A DNA stretch of 40,562 nt from Deltaproteobacteria bacterium. Lineage in GTDB: Bacteria > Desulfobacterota > Binatia > UBA9968. The notes under the pieces were generated by a model. The model had not been told where the DNA came from and made no database searches. It saw only the letters and a list, made by a program, of their open reading frames with translations. A program made the translations under genes and the position numbers. Numbering within the stretch: position 1 is the stretch's first letter; each line of letters starts with the position of its first letter. The DNA is taken from NCBI GenBank assembly GCA_009692615.1, contig SHYW01000039.1, positions 1-40,562 of the forward strand. The letters run 5' to 3'. This document shows, piece after piece, positions 24,640 to 32,292 of this stretch.

Positions 24640-24911
24640 CGGCGGGCTCAGAGTCTGTTTGCACCATCAGGTTTACCTGACATGGGGCCATTTGCAAGCC
24701 GATTTGGCTCGGCGCTGCGACTGAATCAACGTCATTCAACGCGCGTTGACTTAGCCCAAACCGAGGCGTAGCGTAAACGCCTCTGCGTTGGAGCGCCGCG
24801 CGGTTCGGTCATTTTGCCGCAACCATACAGCGGCTCCACGCGCGCCGCGAGAACGATGATGAAGTAACGACGACGACACCATAGCGTCGTCCCGAGTTCC
24901 GCTAATTCTCC
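24640..24911. other. Divergent intergenic region
   Basis: 272 nt without a convincing gene between divergent genes. It contains small dyads: CAGGTTTACCTG near 24667, CAACGCGCGTTG near 24737, and GAGGCGT...ACGCCTC at 24763-24783. No clear promoter could be picked for either direction. Confidence 0.45.
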
Positions 24912-26078
24912 ATGATACACCGTGCGCCCAACGCCGCCGATTTCGTTTTGGCCGCGCTACTGCTTTTCATGCCGCCACCGGCACAGGCCCAACAACCGGT
25001 GGCGAGTTTTTACTACGACGAGCGCGGCAAAGTCATCCGCCAGGAACAAGACACCAATGGCGACGGCAAAATGGATCGTTGGACCCATTACGACAGCCAA
25101 GGCCAAACCCTCCGTGTCGAACAAGATGTCAACTTCGATGGCAAAGTCGATCTGATCGTCCACTACGAAACCGGCAAAGCGGTTCGCCAAGAAAGCGCCA
25201 GTAAGAACGACGGCAAAATCGACACCTGGCTTTTTTTCGACGCCAACGGGGAAATCCAACGCAAAGGCCAAGACACCGACGGCTCGGGGCAACCGAGTTT
25301 GTGGGTTTATTATCAAAACGGTCATCCGGTGCGCAGCGAAGAAAATATCAAGTCAGCCGGTAAAGCGACTCGCACGGTGCACTTCAAAGACGGCAAGATC
25401 AGCCACATCGACGAAGATACTAACGGCGATGGCAAGGCCGATAGTTTTTCCTATTTCGACAACGGTCAGCTCGTGCGCAAAGAACTCGACCGCAAAAACA
25501 ACGGCAAGATCGATCTGCGGGGTTACTATCAAGACGGCCGGCTGGTCAAACAAGAAGAAGACCTGCGCGGCGACGGCAAGGTGAGCCGCATGGTTTATTT
25601 TCAGGGCGAAGCGGTGGTCCGCCGCGAAGAGGACAGCGCCGGGCGCGGCCGCATGGATATGATCGAGATTTTTTCTCAGGGCAGTATCACCAAACGGCTA
25701 CGCGATAGCAAAGCGAGCGGCAAATGGGACACGGTTTACTATTTTCAAGATAATCAGCTGGTACGTGAAGAGCGCGACAGCGATGGCGATGGCATCTTCG
25801 ATTTGCGCATCCTTTACGACCAGGGGCAAATCGTCGCCCAGGAAGCCGACACCAACGGCGACCGGCGCGTCGATGTTTGGGTCAAATTTGCCAACGGCGA
25901 GCAAGTCGAACAGCTCGAAGATCAAAAAAAACAAGGCAAGATTACCGCCCGCTACAGTTTTAAAAATGGCCAAGTGGTCAGCCAAGAACAAGTCGACGAC
26001 GGCGAAGCGCCGAGAAAGTCCGCGCCATTCGGCACGGTTGAAGAGGAGCTTCGAAGTATGGCAGGCTACAAATATTAG
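24912..26078 (+). CDS. Secreted protein of 13 tandem D-x-N-x-D-G repeats
   Basis: 388 aa with a signal peptide (FVLAALLLFMPPPAQA, cleavage before QQP near residue 27). Almost the whole mature part is 13 repeats of about 23-25 residues of the form D-x-N-G-D-G-K-x-D-x-W-x-Y-F-x-N-G-x-L-V-R-x-E. Loops such as DTNGDGKMD, DVNFDGKVD, DTNGDGKAD and DSDGDGIFD keep the calcium-type acidic pattern, while others (DSAGRGRMD, DQKKQGKIT) have lost acids. The strand-turn-strand spacing (YFDNGQLVRKE) recalls MORN_2/YwqK repeats, so each unit is probably a beta hairpin plus a calcium loop. First gene of a run leading to tonB, exbB and exbD. Function unknown. No ribosome binding site is obvious. Confidence 0.8.
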   Translation: MIHRAPNAADFVLAALLLFMPPPAQAQQPVASFYYDERGKVIRQEQDTNGDGKMDRWTHYDSQGQTLRVEQDVNFDGKVDLIVHYETGKAVRQESASKNDGKIDTWLFFDANGEIQRKGQDTDGSGQPSLWVYYQNGHPVRSEENIKSAGKATRTVHFKDGKISHIDEDTNGDGKADSFSYFDNGQLVRKELDRKNNGKIDLRGYYQDGRLVKQEEDLRGDGKVSRMVYFQGEAVVRREEDSAGRGRMDMIEIFSQGSITKRLRDSKASGKWDTVYYFQDNQLVREERDSDGDGIFDLRILYDQGQIVAQEADTNGDRRVDVWVKFANGEQVEQLEDQKKQGKITARYSFKNGQVVSQEQVDDGEAPRKSAPFGTVEEELRSMAGYKY

Positions 26079-26117
26079 AGATTTCAAAGTTCTCTGCCAC
26101 TCGCAGCAAGTGTGAAT

Positions 26118-26147
26118 TTGCCCCGGGAACAAGAAATCAAGTAGAAT
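26118..26147 (+). promoter_or_regulatory. Possible sigma70 promoter
   Basis: TTGCCC (26118-26123) and TAGAAT (26142-26147) with an 18-base spacer precede the lipoprotein gene start by 21 nt. It may give an internal start within the repeat-protein/TonB run. Confidence 0.35.
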
Positions 26148-26168
26148 CGGTTTTGTAAAGTTTGAATT

Positions 26169-27347
26169 ATGAGATCCGAATTACTTTGTCTGTATCTGGT
26201 AATTGTGCTGTTGGCAGGTTGCACATCTTCTTCACCTGTCCAGTATCCGCCAGGATCACGACCCTATCCTTCTCAGGGCCCAATCCCGACTAGTCCAGGG
26301 CAATCTGGTGTGAATAGTACCCAACAGAATCAACAAGACAGTTCTCGTCGATGGGAACACGCCATCAACAGTGCAAATAAAGGAGCTGTATTAGGGGGCA
26401 TGTTCGGTGGTCCATTCGGTAGCGCTGGCCTTGGAGCATTAGGGTTGCTCTACGGAATAATTACCGCCGATACAAAAATCGAGGAAGAAAATGCGCAAGC
26501 TCAAGCGGCCTACCAGAAATTGACGGAAGAAGGGAGATTGCGTTACGGGAAGGAGCTCGATAAAGACCAACAGCTCGAGGCCGCCATCGAGCAAGAGCTG
26601 GCGCGCCAGCGCGAGCTGGAAAATCAAGTCACTGGAACCGCTGGAACGGCGCCGGTGCAAACGCCAATGCGCGCAAGCAACGCGCCACAGCAACGAACAG
26701 TCAGTGGCAATCCGCCCGCGGCGAATTCCGCGCCCCAGAATGTTCAAGTTGCCGCACTCATCAAATCGCTACCGCCGCAGCCGTTTAAAAATGTCGAAAT
26801 GCGCGATGTCAATGGTGACGGCGTTCCGGATCTGTGGATTTATTACGATCCGCAAAAGCCTGGCGAAGTGATGCGCCAAGAAGAAGCTAGCAAAGGCGAT
26901 GGCCGGGTCGACACCTGGAGTTATTTCAAAGACGGCCAATTGATTCGCCGCGATGTCGACAGTAAAGGACGCGGCCGACCCGATACGGTTTTCAGTTATG
27001 ACAAGGATCAAATCGTCCGCGAAGAGCGCGATGAAGACGGCCAGGGCCGCATGACCTATCGTGCCAGCTTTCAGAACGGCCGCCTTGCCAAAGTGGAAAA
27101 GGACACCACCGGCAGCGGTCGCGCCGATCTGTGGATTTACTACGACAGCAGCCGCGACGGCGAAGTGGTGATCAAAGAAGAACGCGATCTCAACGGCGAC
27201 GGCGCCGCCGATCTGTGGAGCTATTTTGAAAATGGTCGATTGGTACGCCGTGATGTCAGCGCCATCGGCCTGGAAATTCTCTCCAAGCAGGAGCAGCTGC
27301 CGGCGCCCACCGCTGGACTCAAACCGCTCTCGACTCCCGGCAGCTAA
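26169..27347 (+). CDS. Lipoprotein with glycine zipper and six D-x-N-x-D-G repeats
   Basis: 392 aa. A lipobox (VLLAGC, C18) marks it for lipid attachment. After a Pro/Gln-rich linker, a glycine-zipper segment (GAVLGGMFGGPFGSAGLGA, about 60-90) could insert in a membrane. A charged helical stretch follows (about 105-150). From residue ~210 on come six repeats of the kind in the previous gene (loops DVNGDGVPD, DSKGRGRPD, DTTGSGRAD, DLNGDGAAD and others), each followed by W-x-Y-F/Y and a polar turn. The first ~400 bases use AT-richer codons than the repeat part, hinting that an unrelated lipoprotein head was joined to the repeats. It ends 2 nt before tonB, so translation is coupled. Likely an envelope partner of the TonB complex; inference. 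Confidence 0.8.
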   Translation: MRSELLCLYLVIVLLAGCTSSSPVQYPPGSRPYPSQGPIPTSPGQSGVNSTQQNQQDSSRRWEHAINSANKGAVLGGMFGGPFGSAGLGALGLLYGIITADTKIEEENAQAQAAYQKLTEEGRLRYGKELDKDQQLEAAIEQELARQRELENQVTGTAGTAPVQTPMRASNAPQQRTVSGNPPAANSAPQNVQVAALIKSLPPQPFKNVEMRDVNGDGVPDLWIYYDPQKPGEVMRQEEASKGDGRVDTWSYFKDGQLIRRDVDSKGRGRPDTVFSYDKDQIVREERDEDGQGRMTYRASFQNGRLAKVEKDTTGSGRADLWIYYDSSRDGEVVIKEERDLNGDGAADLWSYFENGRLVRRDVSAIGLEILSKQEQLPAPTAGLKPLSTPGS

Positions 27348-27349
27348 AC

Positions 27350-28381
27350 ATGCTCGACAACACTTCCAGCGAATGGGGAGAGTCGGAACTTTCCTCGCTC
27401 TTTCGCAGCCGGTTTTTATTTTCTTCGCTGCTGTTTCATGCACTGTTATTTTATGTCGCGCTCCACGCCGGCAGTCTCGCGCTGCCCAAAGCGGAAAACA
27501 ATCCGCCGATTTCCGTACAGCTGATGGAAGTGCGCAGCGGCTTGGACACCAAGAGCATCGGCCCTGGGCAGGGCGCCGGCGGTCCGCGCACCATGCCGAA
27601 ATTGGGCGTACCGATCCCACCGGCTGAGCGCGTTGGCAAGATCGACAGCGGCTCAGTGGAAACCAACGTCCCGGCGCCGACAACGAATAATGTCGAAGCC
27701 GTGCCGCCGCCAAAACCGGTCGCATTGCCTGGACCGAAAGTCTTGGCCCTCGACACGCGCCGCGAAGCGATCAACAGCAAAGAAACCTCAGCCGACTCGC
27801 TAGTCCGACTTCCGACCAAGGAAAGCGCTACCCATTTGCCGGCCAACGCCGCCGCCGATCTCGACGCCCATCAAAGAAGCCTAGCCGCGCTCAAAGGCGG
27901 CAGTGATAACGTCGGTATCAAAGCGCTCAAAGAAGGCGGCCAAATTCCCGGCGCGCTGGCTGGCAGCGGCACTGGCGCCGGCCCTTTCGGCGTACCCGGC
28001 GGCAGCCGTAGCGGCACCGGCATCGTCGGCGGTGGCACCGGCACCGGTACGGGCGGCGGCGGCGCCACGGGGCTCAAGGGAATTCCGGCGGCGGATTACG
28101 GTAATTATTTGAACCAGCTAAAAAAACGCGTCGAGTCGGCGTGGAAGTATCCGGATAATATTTCCGGCGTGCAAAAAGTTGCCATCCGCTTCATTCTCGA
28201 CCGCGCCGGCAAACTGACGCTCTCGGAAGTATTGGAGTCGTCAGATACGCGCTTGAACGCCAGCGCCTTAGACGCGATCCGGCGCGCTTCGCCGTTTCCA
28301 GCGATCCCCGACAGTTTAAAAGATCTCGCCAACGAGCCGATGATCATCCGCTTCGAAGTCGCCATCCGCGTGCGCGGTTAG
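27350..28381 (+). CDS. tonB: TonB-family energy transducer
   Basis: 343 aa. One N-terminal transmembrane anchor (residues ~22-44, FLFSSLLFHALLFYVAL), a long Pro/Ala periplasmic spacer, a Gly/Thr-rich low-complexity stretch (about 205-240), and a C-terminal TonB domain. The WKYP motif (VESAWKYPDN) and the closing ASPFPAIPDSL segment are characteristic. It carries energy from ExbB/ExbD to outer-membrane partners. The spacer is unusually Gly-rich rather than the Pro-Lys/Pro-Glu type of E. coli. It starts 2 nt after the lipoprotein stop, and exbB follows 67 nt later. No TonB-dependent receptor is in the window. It could equally be a TolA-like protein acting with the Tol-like pair that follows. 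Confidence 0.85.
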   Translation: MLDNTSSEWGESELSSLFRSRFLFSSLLFHALLFYVALHAGSLALPKAENNPPISVQLMEVRSGLDTKSIGPGQGAGGPRTMPKLGVPIPPAERVGKIDSGSVETNVPAPTTNNVEAVPPPKPVALPGPKVLALDTRREAINSKETSADSLVRLPTKESATHLPANAAADLDAHQRSLAALKGGSDNVGIKALKEGGQIPGALAGSGTGAGPFGVPGGSRSGTGIVGGGTGTGTGGGGATGLKGIPAADYGNYLNQLKKRVESAWKYPDNISGVQKVAIRFILDRAGKLTLSEVLESSDTRLNASALDAIRRASPFPAIPDSLKDLANEPMIIRFEVAIRVRG

Positions 28382-28422
28382 GCGCTCATTTCGTTGCATT
28401 AATTTTGATTTAAGGTAATCAT

Positions 28423-28440
28423 CTTCCGAACCTTCGGAAG
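28423..28440 (+). promoter_or_regulatory. Hairpin overlapping the exbB ribosome binding site
   Basis: CTTCCGAA-CC-TTCGGAAG forms an 8-bp stem with a two-base loop. Its 3' arm runs into AAGGA (28438-28442), the ribosome binding site six bases before ATG 28449, so folding would partly hide it. Confidence 0.5.
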
Positions 28441-28448
28441 GAACAGAA

Positions 28449-29075
28449 ATGCAGCAGCAGGGTCTCGATCTTCTCGACATCATTCATAAAGGCGCCATTG
28501 CGACTTATCCGTTAATTTTGTTGTCGGTGCTCAGCGTCACCGTCGTGCTCGAGCGCTTTTGGTCGCTGAAAAATTTGAGCTCGATCACTTTGCGCATCAC
28601 CGAATCGCTGCTCGATCCGCTGCGCAAGGGCCAGCGCGATCTCGCCATCGCCATGTGCAAGCAGCACAACGATTGTCCGGTGGGAAGAATCGTTCTTAAT
28701 ATCCTCAACCACGACAGCGCCGCCCACCCGGAACTCACCAACAGCGTCGCTGTCGAAGCGATGTTCGAGGAGGCCCAACGGCTGAAGAAAAATCTCTGGA
28801 TTCTCGGCACCGTCGCCAGCAGCGCGCCGTTCATCGGCCTGCTCGGCACCGTGGTGGGCATCATTAAATCATTTGAGAGCATGGCGGTGGCCGGTACCGG
28901 CGGCTTCGCTGTCGTCGCCGCCGGCATTTCTGAAGCCCTGGTGGCGACCGCCTTGGGCCTCGGTGTGGCGATCATCGCGGTGATATTTTACAACTACTTT
29001 CAAACCCGCATCGCAAGTTTGAACGGCCTGTTCCGCATCCAAGTCGGCAAAGTAATCCACAGTATTAGCATCTGA
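28449..29075 (+). CDS. exbB: MotA/TolQ/ExbB-type proton channel
   Basis: 208 aa inner-membrane protein with three transmembrane helices, near residues 16-36, 113-135 and 150-178. The family core is clear: SSAPFIGLLGTVVGIIKSF, then GISEALVATALGLGVAI. With ExbD it makes a proton channel that powers TonB (or TolA). ExbB and TolQ cannot be told apart by sequence alone; the following gene is ExbD/TolR-like and tonB precedes, so exbB is preferred. Length is slightly under that of E. coli ExbB. Its ribosome binding site lies in a small hairpin. Confidence 0.9.
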   Translation: MQQQGLDLLDIIHKGAIATYPLILLSVLSVTVVLERFWSLKNLSSITLRITESLLDPLRKGQRDLAIAMCKQHNDCPVGRIVLNILNHDSAAHPELTNSVAVEAMFEEAQRLKKNLWILGTVASSAPFIGLLGTVVGIIKSFESMAVAGTGGFAVVAAGISEALVATALGLGVAIIAVIFYNYFQTRIASLNGLFRIQVGKVIHSISI

Positions 29076-29085
29076 GCAACCAGCC

Positions 29086-29508
29086 ATGTCGATGACACCC
29101 TTGGGCGGCGACGACAACTCGGACATCGTCGCGGAAATTAACATCACGCCCCTGACCGATATTTTTCTCGTGCTGCTGATCATTTTCATGATCACCAGCT
29201 CGGCGATGATCGAGTCGGGCGGCAAAGTGAATCTGCCCAAAGCGGTCGCCACTCGCTCGGAGTCGCGCGGCACCACGGTGACGCTCACGCCCAAGCACGA
29301 GATCTTCGTCAATCAGAAAAAAGTCAGCGAAGATAGTTTGGAAAAAACTCTCCAAGAGGCGCTCAATGGCAACGCCGATAAGACGGTGATTCTGCGCGGC
29401 GACCGCGATGTCTTGTTGGGCGACACCGTCAAAGTCATGTCGATCATCAAGCGTGCCGGAGCGACAGAAATCGCCATCGCCGCCGAAGCTGAAACCAAGG
29501 CCCGATAA
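29086..29508 (+). CDS. exbD: ExbD/TolR-type biopolymer transport protein
   Basis: 140 aa with one N-terminal transmembrane helix and a periplasmic domain. The signature EINITPLTDIFLVLLIIFM contains the essential proton-carrying Asp (D25). The rest (IFVNQKKVSEDSLEKTL, then DKTVILRGDRDVLLGDTV) is standard for the family. It starts 10 nt after the exbB stop and ends the plus-strand run of repeat protein, lipoprotein, tonB, exbB and exbD. Normal length; no odd features. Confidence 0.92.
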   Translation: MSMTPLGGDDNSDIVAEINITPLTDIFLVLLIIFMITSSAMIESGGKVNLPKAVATRSESRGTTVTLTPKHEIFVNQKKVSEDSLEKTLQEALNGNADKTVILRGDRDVLLGDTVKVMSIIKRAGATEIAIAAEAETKAR

Positions 29509-29575
29509 GTTTCGTTGCCAATTTAATAGGTGCCTCGGGCTTTCGTGTGCATGTTCTGCCACACTCGGTTTGGTT

Positions 29576-29653
29576 TTTTCACCACGAAGAGCACGAAGGA
29601 CGCGAAGGTTCGGATAATTATCGCTCCGAACTTCGTGTCCTTCGTGGTGAAAA
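29576..29653. repeat. Two-armed nonad repeat hairpin
   Basis: Left arm 29576-29614 carries period-9 units CACGAAGAG, CACGAAGGA, CGCGAAGGT; right arm 29625-29653 carries CTTCGTGTC, CTTCGTGGT. The arms start and end with TTTTCACC/GGTGAAAA and TTCGGA/TCCGAA. It lies between the convergent exbD and VWA genes and could end both transcripts. Confidence 0.8.
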
Positions 29654-29698
29654 CATCCTCACACTGAACCCAGAAGAAGTTTTAAAAAGACAAATCGC

Positions 29699-31018
29699 TT
29701 AGCGCGCCGGCCCATCGGTGGCCGGCGGCAACTGTTGCGGGCGGCGCAGGCTGTCTTCGCGATTGCGCTCGACATCGCGCTGAATCTCGGCTGGAGTTCG
29801 ACCCAATCTTTCTACTTCCAATTTAAGCTTCTTTTCCCTCTCGAGAAACACTTCCAGCTCCAAAGACTTTTGGTTGCCCGACTGATAAAAAATCGTGATC
29901 GAATCCCGGCCGATGGAGCCGTCGCTGCCACGCGCCACTACGTCGATCTGATTTTTTCCTTCGACCACCGGCACTGCGGATGAAAAGAAGCCATCGGCGG
30001 CGAGTCGTAGCTGGGTCGCTTTCTGGCCGCTGGTTTGGTTTGTCACTTGAACAAAATCAACGCCAACAACCGAAACCTGGTCCATAACAGCTAACACATC
30101 AGCAGGACGCGCAAGAGGTGTAAACGTTCCTCCACTTTCTTTAGCTATTCCATGGACGGCCCAAGGAAAGGAAAGTACCTCGTCGCCTAGACCAAATACA
30201 TGGATTTTAATACCGGCTTTGCCAGCAAGACGCGCCGAGTTTATAGTAAGTTGCACATCAGTTTCGGAAACGCTATTGCCATCGCCAGTGGGCAATGAAG
30301 GCAAGCCATCCGTCATTAATAACTGCGCTTTAATAGCATCCTGGCGCTTAGAACTTTGACCAAGCCCCATCAACTCACGGATACCGAGCCTTATACCATC
30401 AACCATATTGGTACCACCGTTAGGACCGGCCCAATATACTTGGTCTAGCACGCGCCGCACTTGATCGAAATCTTGTGTCAAAGTCTGCACCAACCTCGCT
30501 TCCTTCGCAAAAGTAATGATGCCGACTCTTGTGCTTTGAGCGTTGAGTTGCGCTAGCAAGCGTTTTGACGCGATGATTTCGGCGCCAAAAATCGAATGGC
30601 GCAAGTTATACCGCGTCGGCTCATATTGTGGCGGCCCTACTCCAATACCGCGCCGGGAAATACTGATCTGTGGTGCCGGTCGTGCAGGCCCGCCGAAAAG
30701 ATATTTTTCAGGAAGTTCTGATTGAGTGGCAAATTCAGACCCCGCAAACTCGGCCGTGCTGCCGGAAGTATCGATAACCAGAAAAATATCGACGTTGGCG
30801 GAGCGGCCGGCATCGCGCGCGACTTTGCCGCTGACAAATAGTGAAGGCTGATCCTGGGGCAAACGGCTGCCGTCTTTGGGCGAAAGTATTTGCACACGCG
30901 GCTCGCCGGCCCAAGAGGTAACCGGTCCAATCAGACAGATAAGAAACCAGCCAATGGCAATGATTTTTAAATGAACACGGTTCATGCTGAAAATTCCCAG
31001 ACGCCCAAACGCTAACAT
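29699..31018 (-). CDS. Secreted VWA-domain protein
   Basis: 439 aa (or 428 from the second ATG, 30985). A signal peptide is seen (IIAIGWFLICLIGPVTSWAG). The VWA domain (about 76-345) has a full MIDAS site: DTSGST (D83, S85, S87), GGTNM and MTDG. A beta-sandwich-like segment (VDFVQVTNQTSGQKATQL) and a charged helical tail with LEVERLGRTPAEIQRDVERN follow. VWA proteins bind partners through a metal ion. ATG 31018 has GGGGGT upstream; ATG 30985 gives a more usual signal peptide, so the start is open. The middle of the gene (about 30040-30730) is visibly AT-richer than both ends. It is convergent with exbD and divergent from the coiled-coil protein gene. Confidence 0.82.
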   Translation of the reverse strand: MLAFGRLGIFSMNRVHLKIIAIGWFLICLIGPVTSWAGEPRVQILSPKDGSRLPQDQPSLFVSGKVARDAGRSANVDIFLVIDTSGSTAEFAGSEFATQSELPEKYLFGGPARPAPQISISRRGIGVGPPQYEPTRYNLRHSIFGAEIIASKRLLAQLNAQSTRVGIITFAKEARLVQTLTQDFDQVRRVLDQVYWAGPNGGTNMVDGIRLGIRELMGLGQSSKRQDAIKAQLLMTDGLPSLPTGDGNSVSETDVQLTINSARLAGKAGIKIHVFGLGDEVLSFPWAVHGIAKESGGTFTPLARPADVLAVMDQVSVVGVDFVQVTNQTSGQKATQLRLAADGFFSSAVPVVEGKNQIDVVARGSDGSIGRDSITIFYQSGNQKSLELEVFLEREKKLKLEVERLGRTPAEIQRDVERNREDSLRRPQQLPPATDGPAR

Positions 31019-31065
31019 TTTTACCCCCAGGGCAAAAGACCTTTTCCCGACAGTAAAAAATCGAG

Positions 31066-31094
31066 TTCCGCCAAAATCACCGCTGTGTTATAAT
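31066..31094 (+). promoter_or_regulatory. Sigma70-like promoter with very short leader
   Basis: A consensus -10, TATAAT, at 31089-31094 with a weak -35 (TTCCGC, 31066-31071) 17 bases upstream. Transcription would begin about four bases before ATG 31105, so the message would be almost leaderless; no Shine-Dalgarno is present. Confidence 0.55.
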
Positions 31095-31104
31095 TTGCCT
31101 CAAT

Positions 31105-31809
31105 ATGAAAATGACCAAAGCAATCTTGCTGGCAGCGATTGTCAGCCTCGGTTACTCCATTGATGCCGCGCACGCACAATCGATCTTAGTGCTCAAGAAC
31201 GGCCGCCAGATCACCGTGCAGAGTTATCGTGAGGATGGTTCGACGATCAAGTTCAGCGGCTTAGGCGGCGAGATCGCGATTCCCAAGGATCAGATCCAAG
31301 CGATTCAAAAAGCCGGTCCAAGCGATCGGCCAGGAGTAAGCATTAGCGAGATGGAATCGGCGGCGCGACGCGCACCGACGGCACCGCAAAAAACCGCATC
31401 ATCCCCAGCGCGCGATCTCGCGCCACCGGCAAGCAGCGGAGAGAGCAAGGGCGCGGCCGAACAAGATGAAGCCAAGGAGTACCAAAAGAGACTTACTGAG
31501 GTGACGTTTAAGTTGGAAACCGCCAAACAAGACTATATCTCCGCGACCCAAGGCGGCGGCACGGCCAACAATGTTAGCAAGGATGGTTTGAAAAGCTGGG
31601 CGATGGACTTGGCGTCGCGCATTCACGACTCGCAAAAGGTCGCCGGTGGCGGCGGCGCGGGTTCGACACCGCCGACCTATCCCTACGCGCCCAACTATAC
31701 GGCTAAAGAAAAAGAATTGAGCGATCTGCGCAGCCGCATCGACAGCCTACAAAAAGAACGCGACGCCTTGGTCCAGGAAATGAAAAGCAAAAACCTGCCG
31801 GTCAATTGA
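31105..31809 (+). CDS. Secreted protein, small beta domain plus coiled coil, unknown function
   Basis: 234 aa. Signal peptide (AILLAAIVSLGYSIDAAHA, cleavage before QSI near residue 25). Residues 27-70 form a small beta-rich unit (LVLKNGRQITVQSY, then GGEIAIPKDQIQAI), a pattern common in periplasmic proteins but not assignable. The middle is Ala/Pro/Ser-rich and two segments (about 125-150 and 205-230; KEKELSDLRSRIDSLQKERD) are predicted coiled coil. An ATG at 31111 is an alternative start. The gene is divergent from the VWA gene and convergent with aroQ, with an 11-nt gap. No function is proposed. Confidence 0.72.
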   Translation: MKMTKAILLAAIVSLGYSIDAAHAQSILVLKNGRQITVQSYREDGSTIKFSGLGGEIAIPKDQIQAIQKAGPSDRPGVSISEMESAARRAPTAPQKTASSPARDLAPPASSGESKGAAEQDEAKEYQKRLTEVTFKLETAKQDYISATQGGGTANNVSKDGLKSWAMDLASRIHDSQKVAGGGGAGSTPPTYPYAPNYTAKEKELSDLRSRIDSLQKERDALVQEMKSKNLPVN

Positions 31810-31819
31810 TTGGAATCGC

Positions 31820-32266
31820 TTAACTAGAAATCTGCGCCACCGCCGCGCGCAACCCCAGTAAATAACTATCGACGCCGAATCCGGCGATCTGCCCCACCGC
31901 CACCTCGGCGATAAACGAGTGGTGGCGAAACTGCTCGCGCTTGTGAATGTTCGACAGATGAATCTCAATGGTGGGAATGCCCACCGCTGAAATCGCATCG
32001 CGCAGCGCCAAACTGGTGTGCGTGTACGCCGCCGGGTTGATTACCATGGCGGCAAATTTTCCCGCCGCCTGTTGAATCCAGGTGACCAACTCGCCCTCGC
32101 TGTTGGACTGGCGAAAATCGATTTCCACGGCTAACTCTTTGGCCAGTGCGCGGACTTTTTTTTCAATCTGCGCCAGCGTCAGTTTGCCGTAAATCTCCGG
32201 TTGCCGGGTGCCCAACAAATTTAGATTCGGCCCATTCAGCACCAAAATCTTTTTTTTCTGCGCCAT
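31820..32266 (-). CDS. aroQ: 3-dehydroquinate dehydratase, type II
   Basis: 148 aa cytoplasmic enzyme converting 3-dehydroquinate to 3-dehydroshikimate. The type II signature [17 protein letters not shown] (catalytic Arg21 and Tyr26) is complete, and [16 protein letters not shown] and [17 protein letters not shown] supply the substrate-binding His/Ser/Arg residues. Normal length for the dodecameric family. Last gene of the pil-aro operon; 26 nt after aroB. Confidence 0.95.
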   Translation of the reverse strand: MAQKKKILVLNGPNLNLLGTRQPEIYGKLTLAQIEKKVRALAKELAVEIDFRQSNSEGELVTWIQQAAGKFAAMVINPAAYTHTSLALRDAISAVGIPTIEIHLSNIHKREQFRHHSFIAEVAVGQIAGFGVDSYLLGLRAAVAQISS

Positions 32267-32292
32267 GGTTAATTCCTTTTCTTAATCGGCGA

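Noticed and set aside
24732-24920. 62-codon minus-strand frame in the intergenic gap
   Set aside because: No recognisable domain, no convincing ribosome binding site, and it overlaps the start of the repeat-protein gene.
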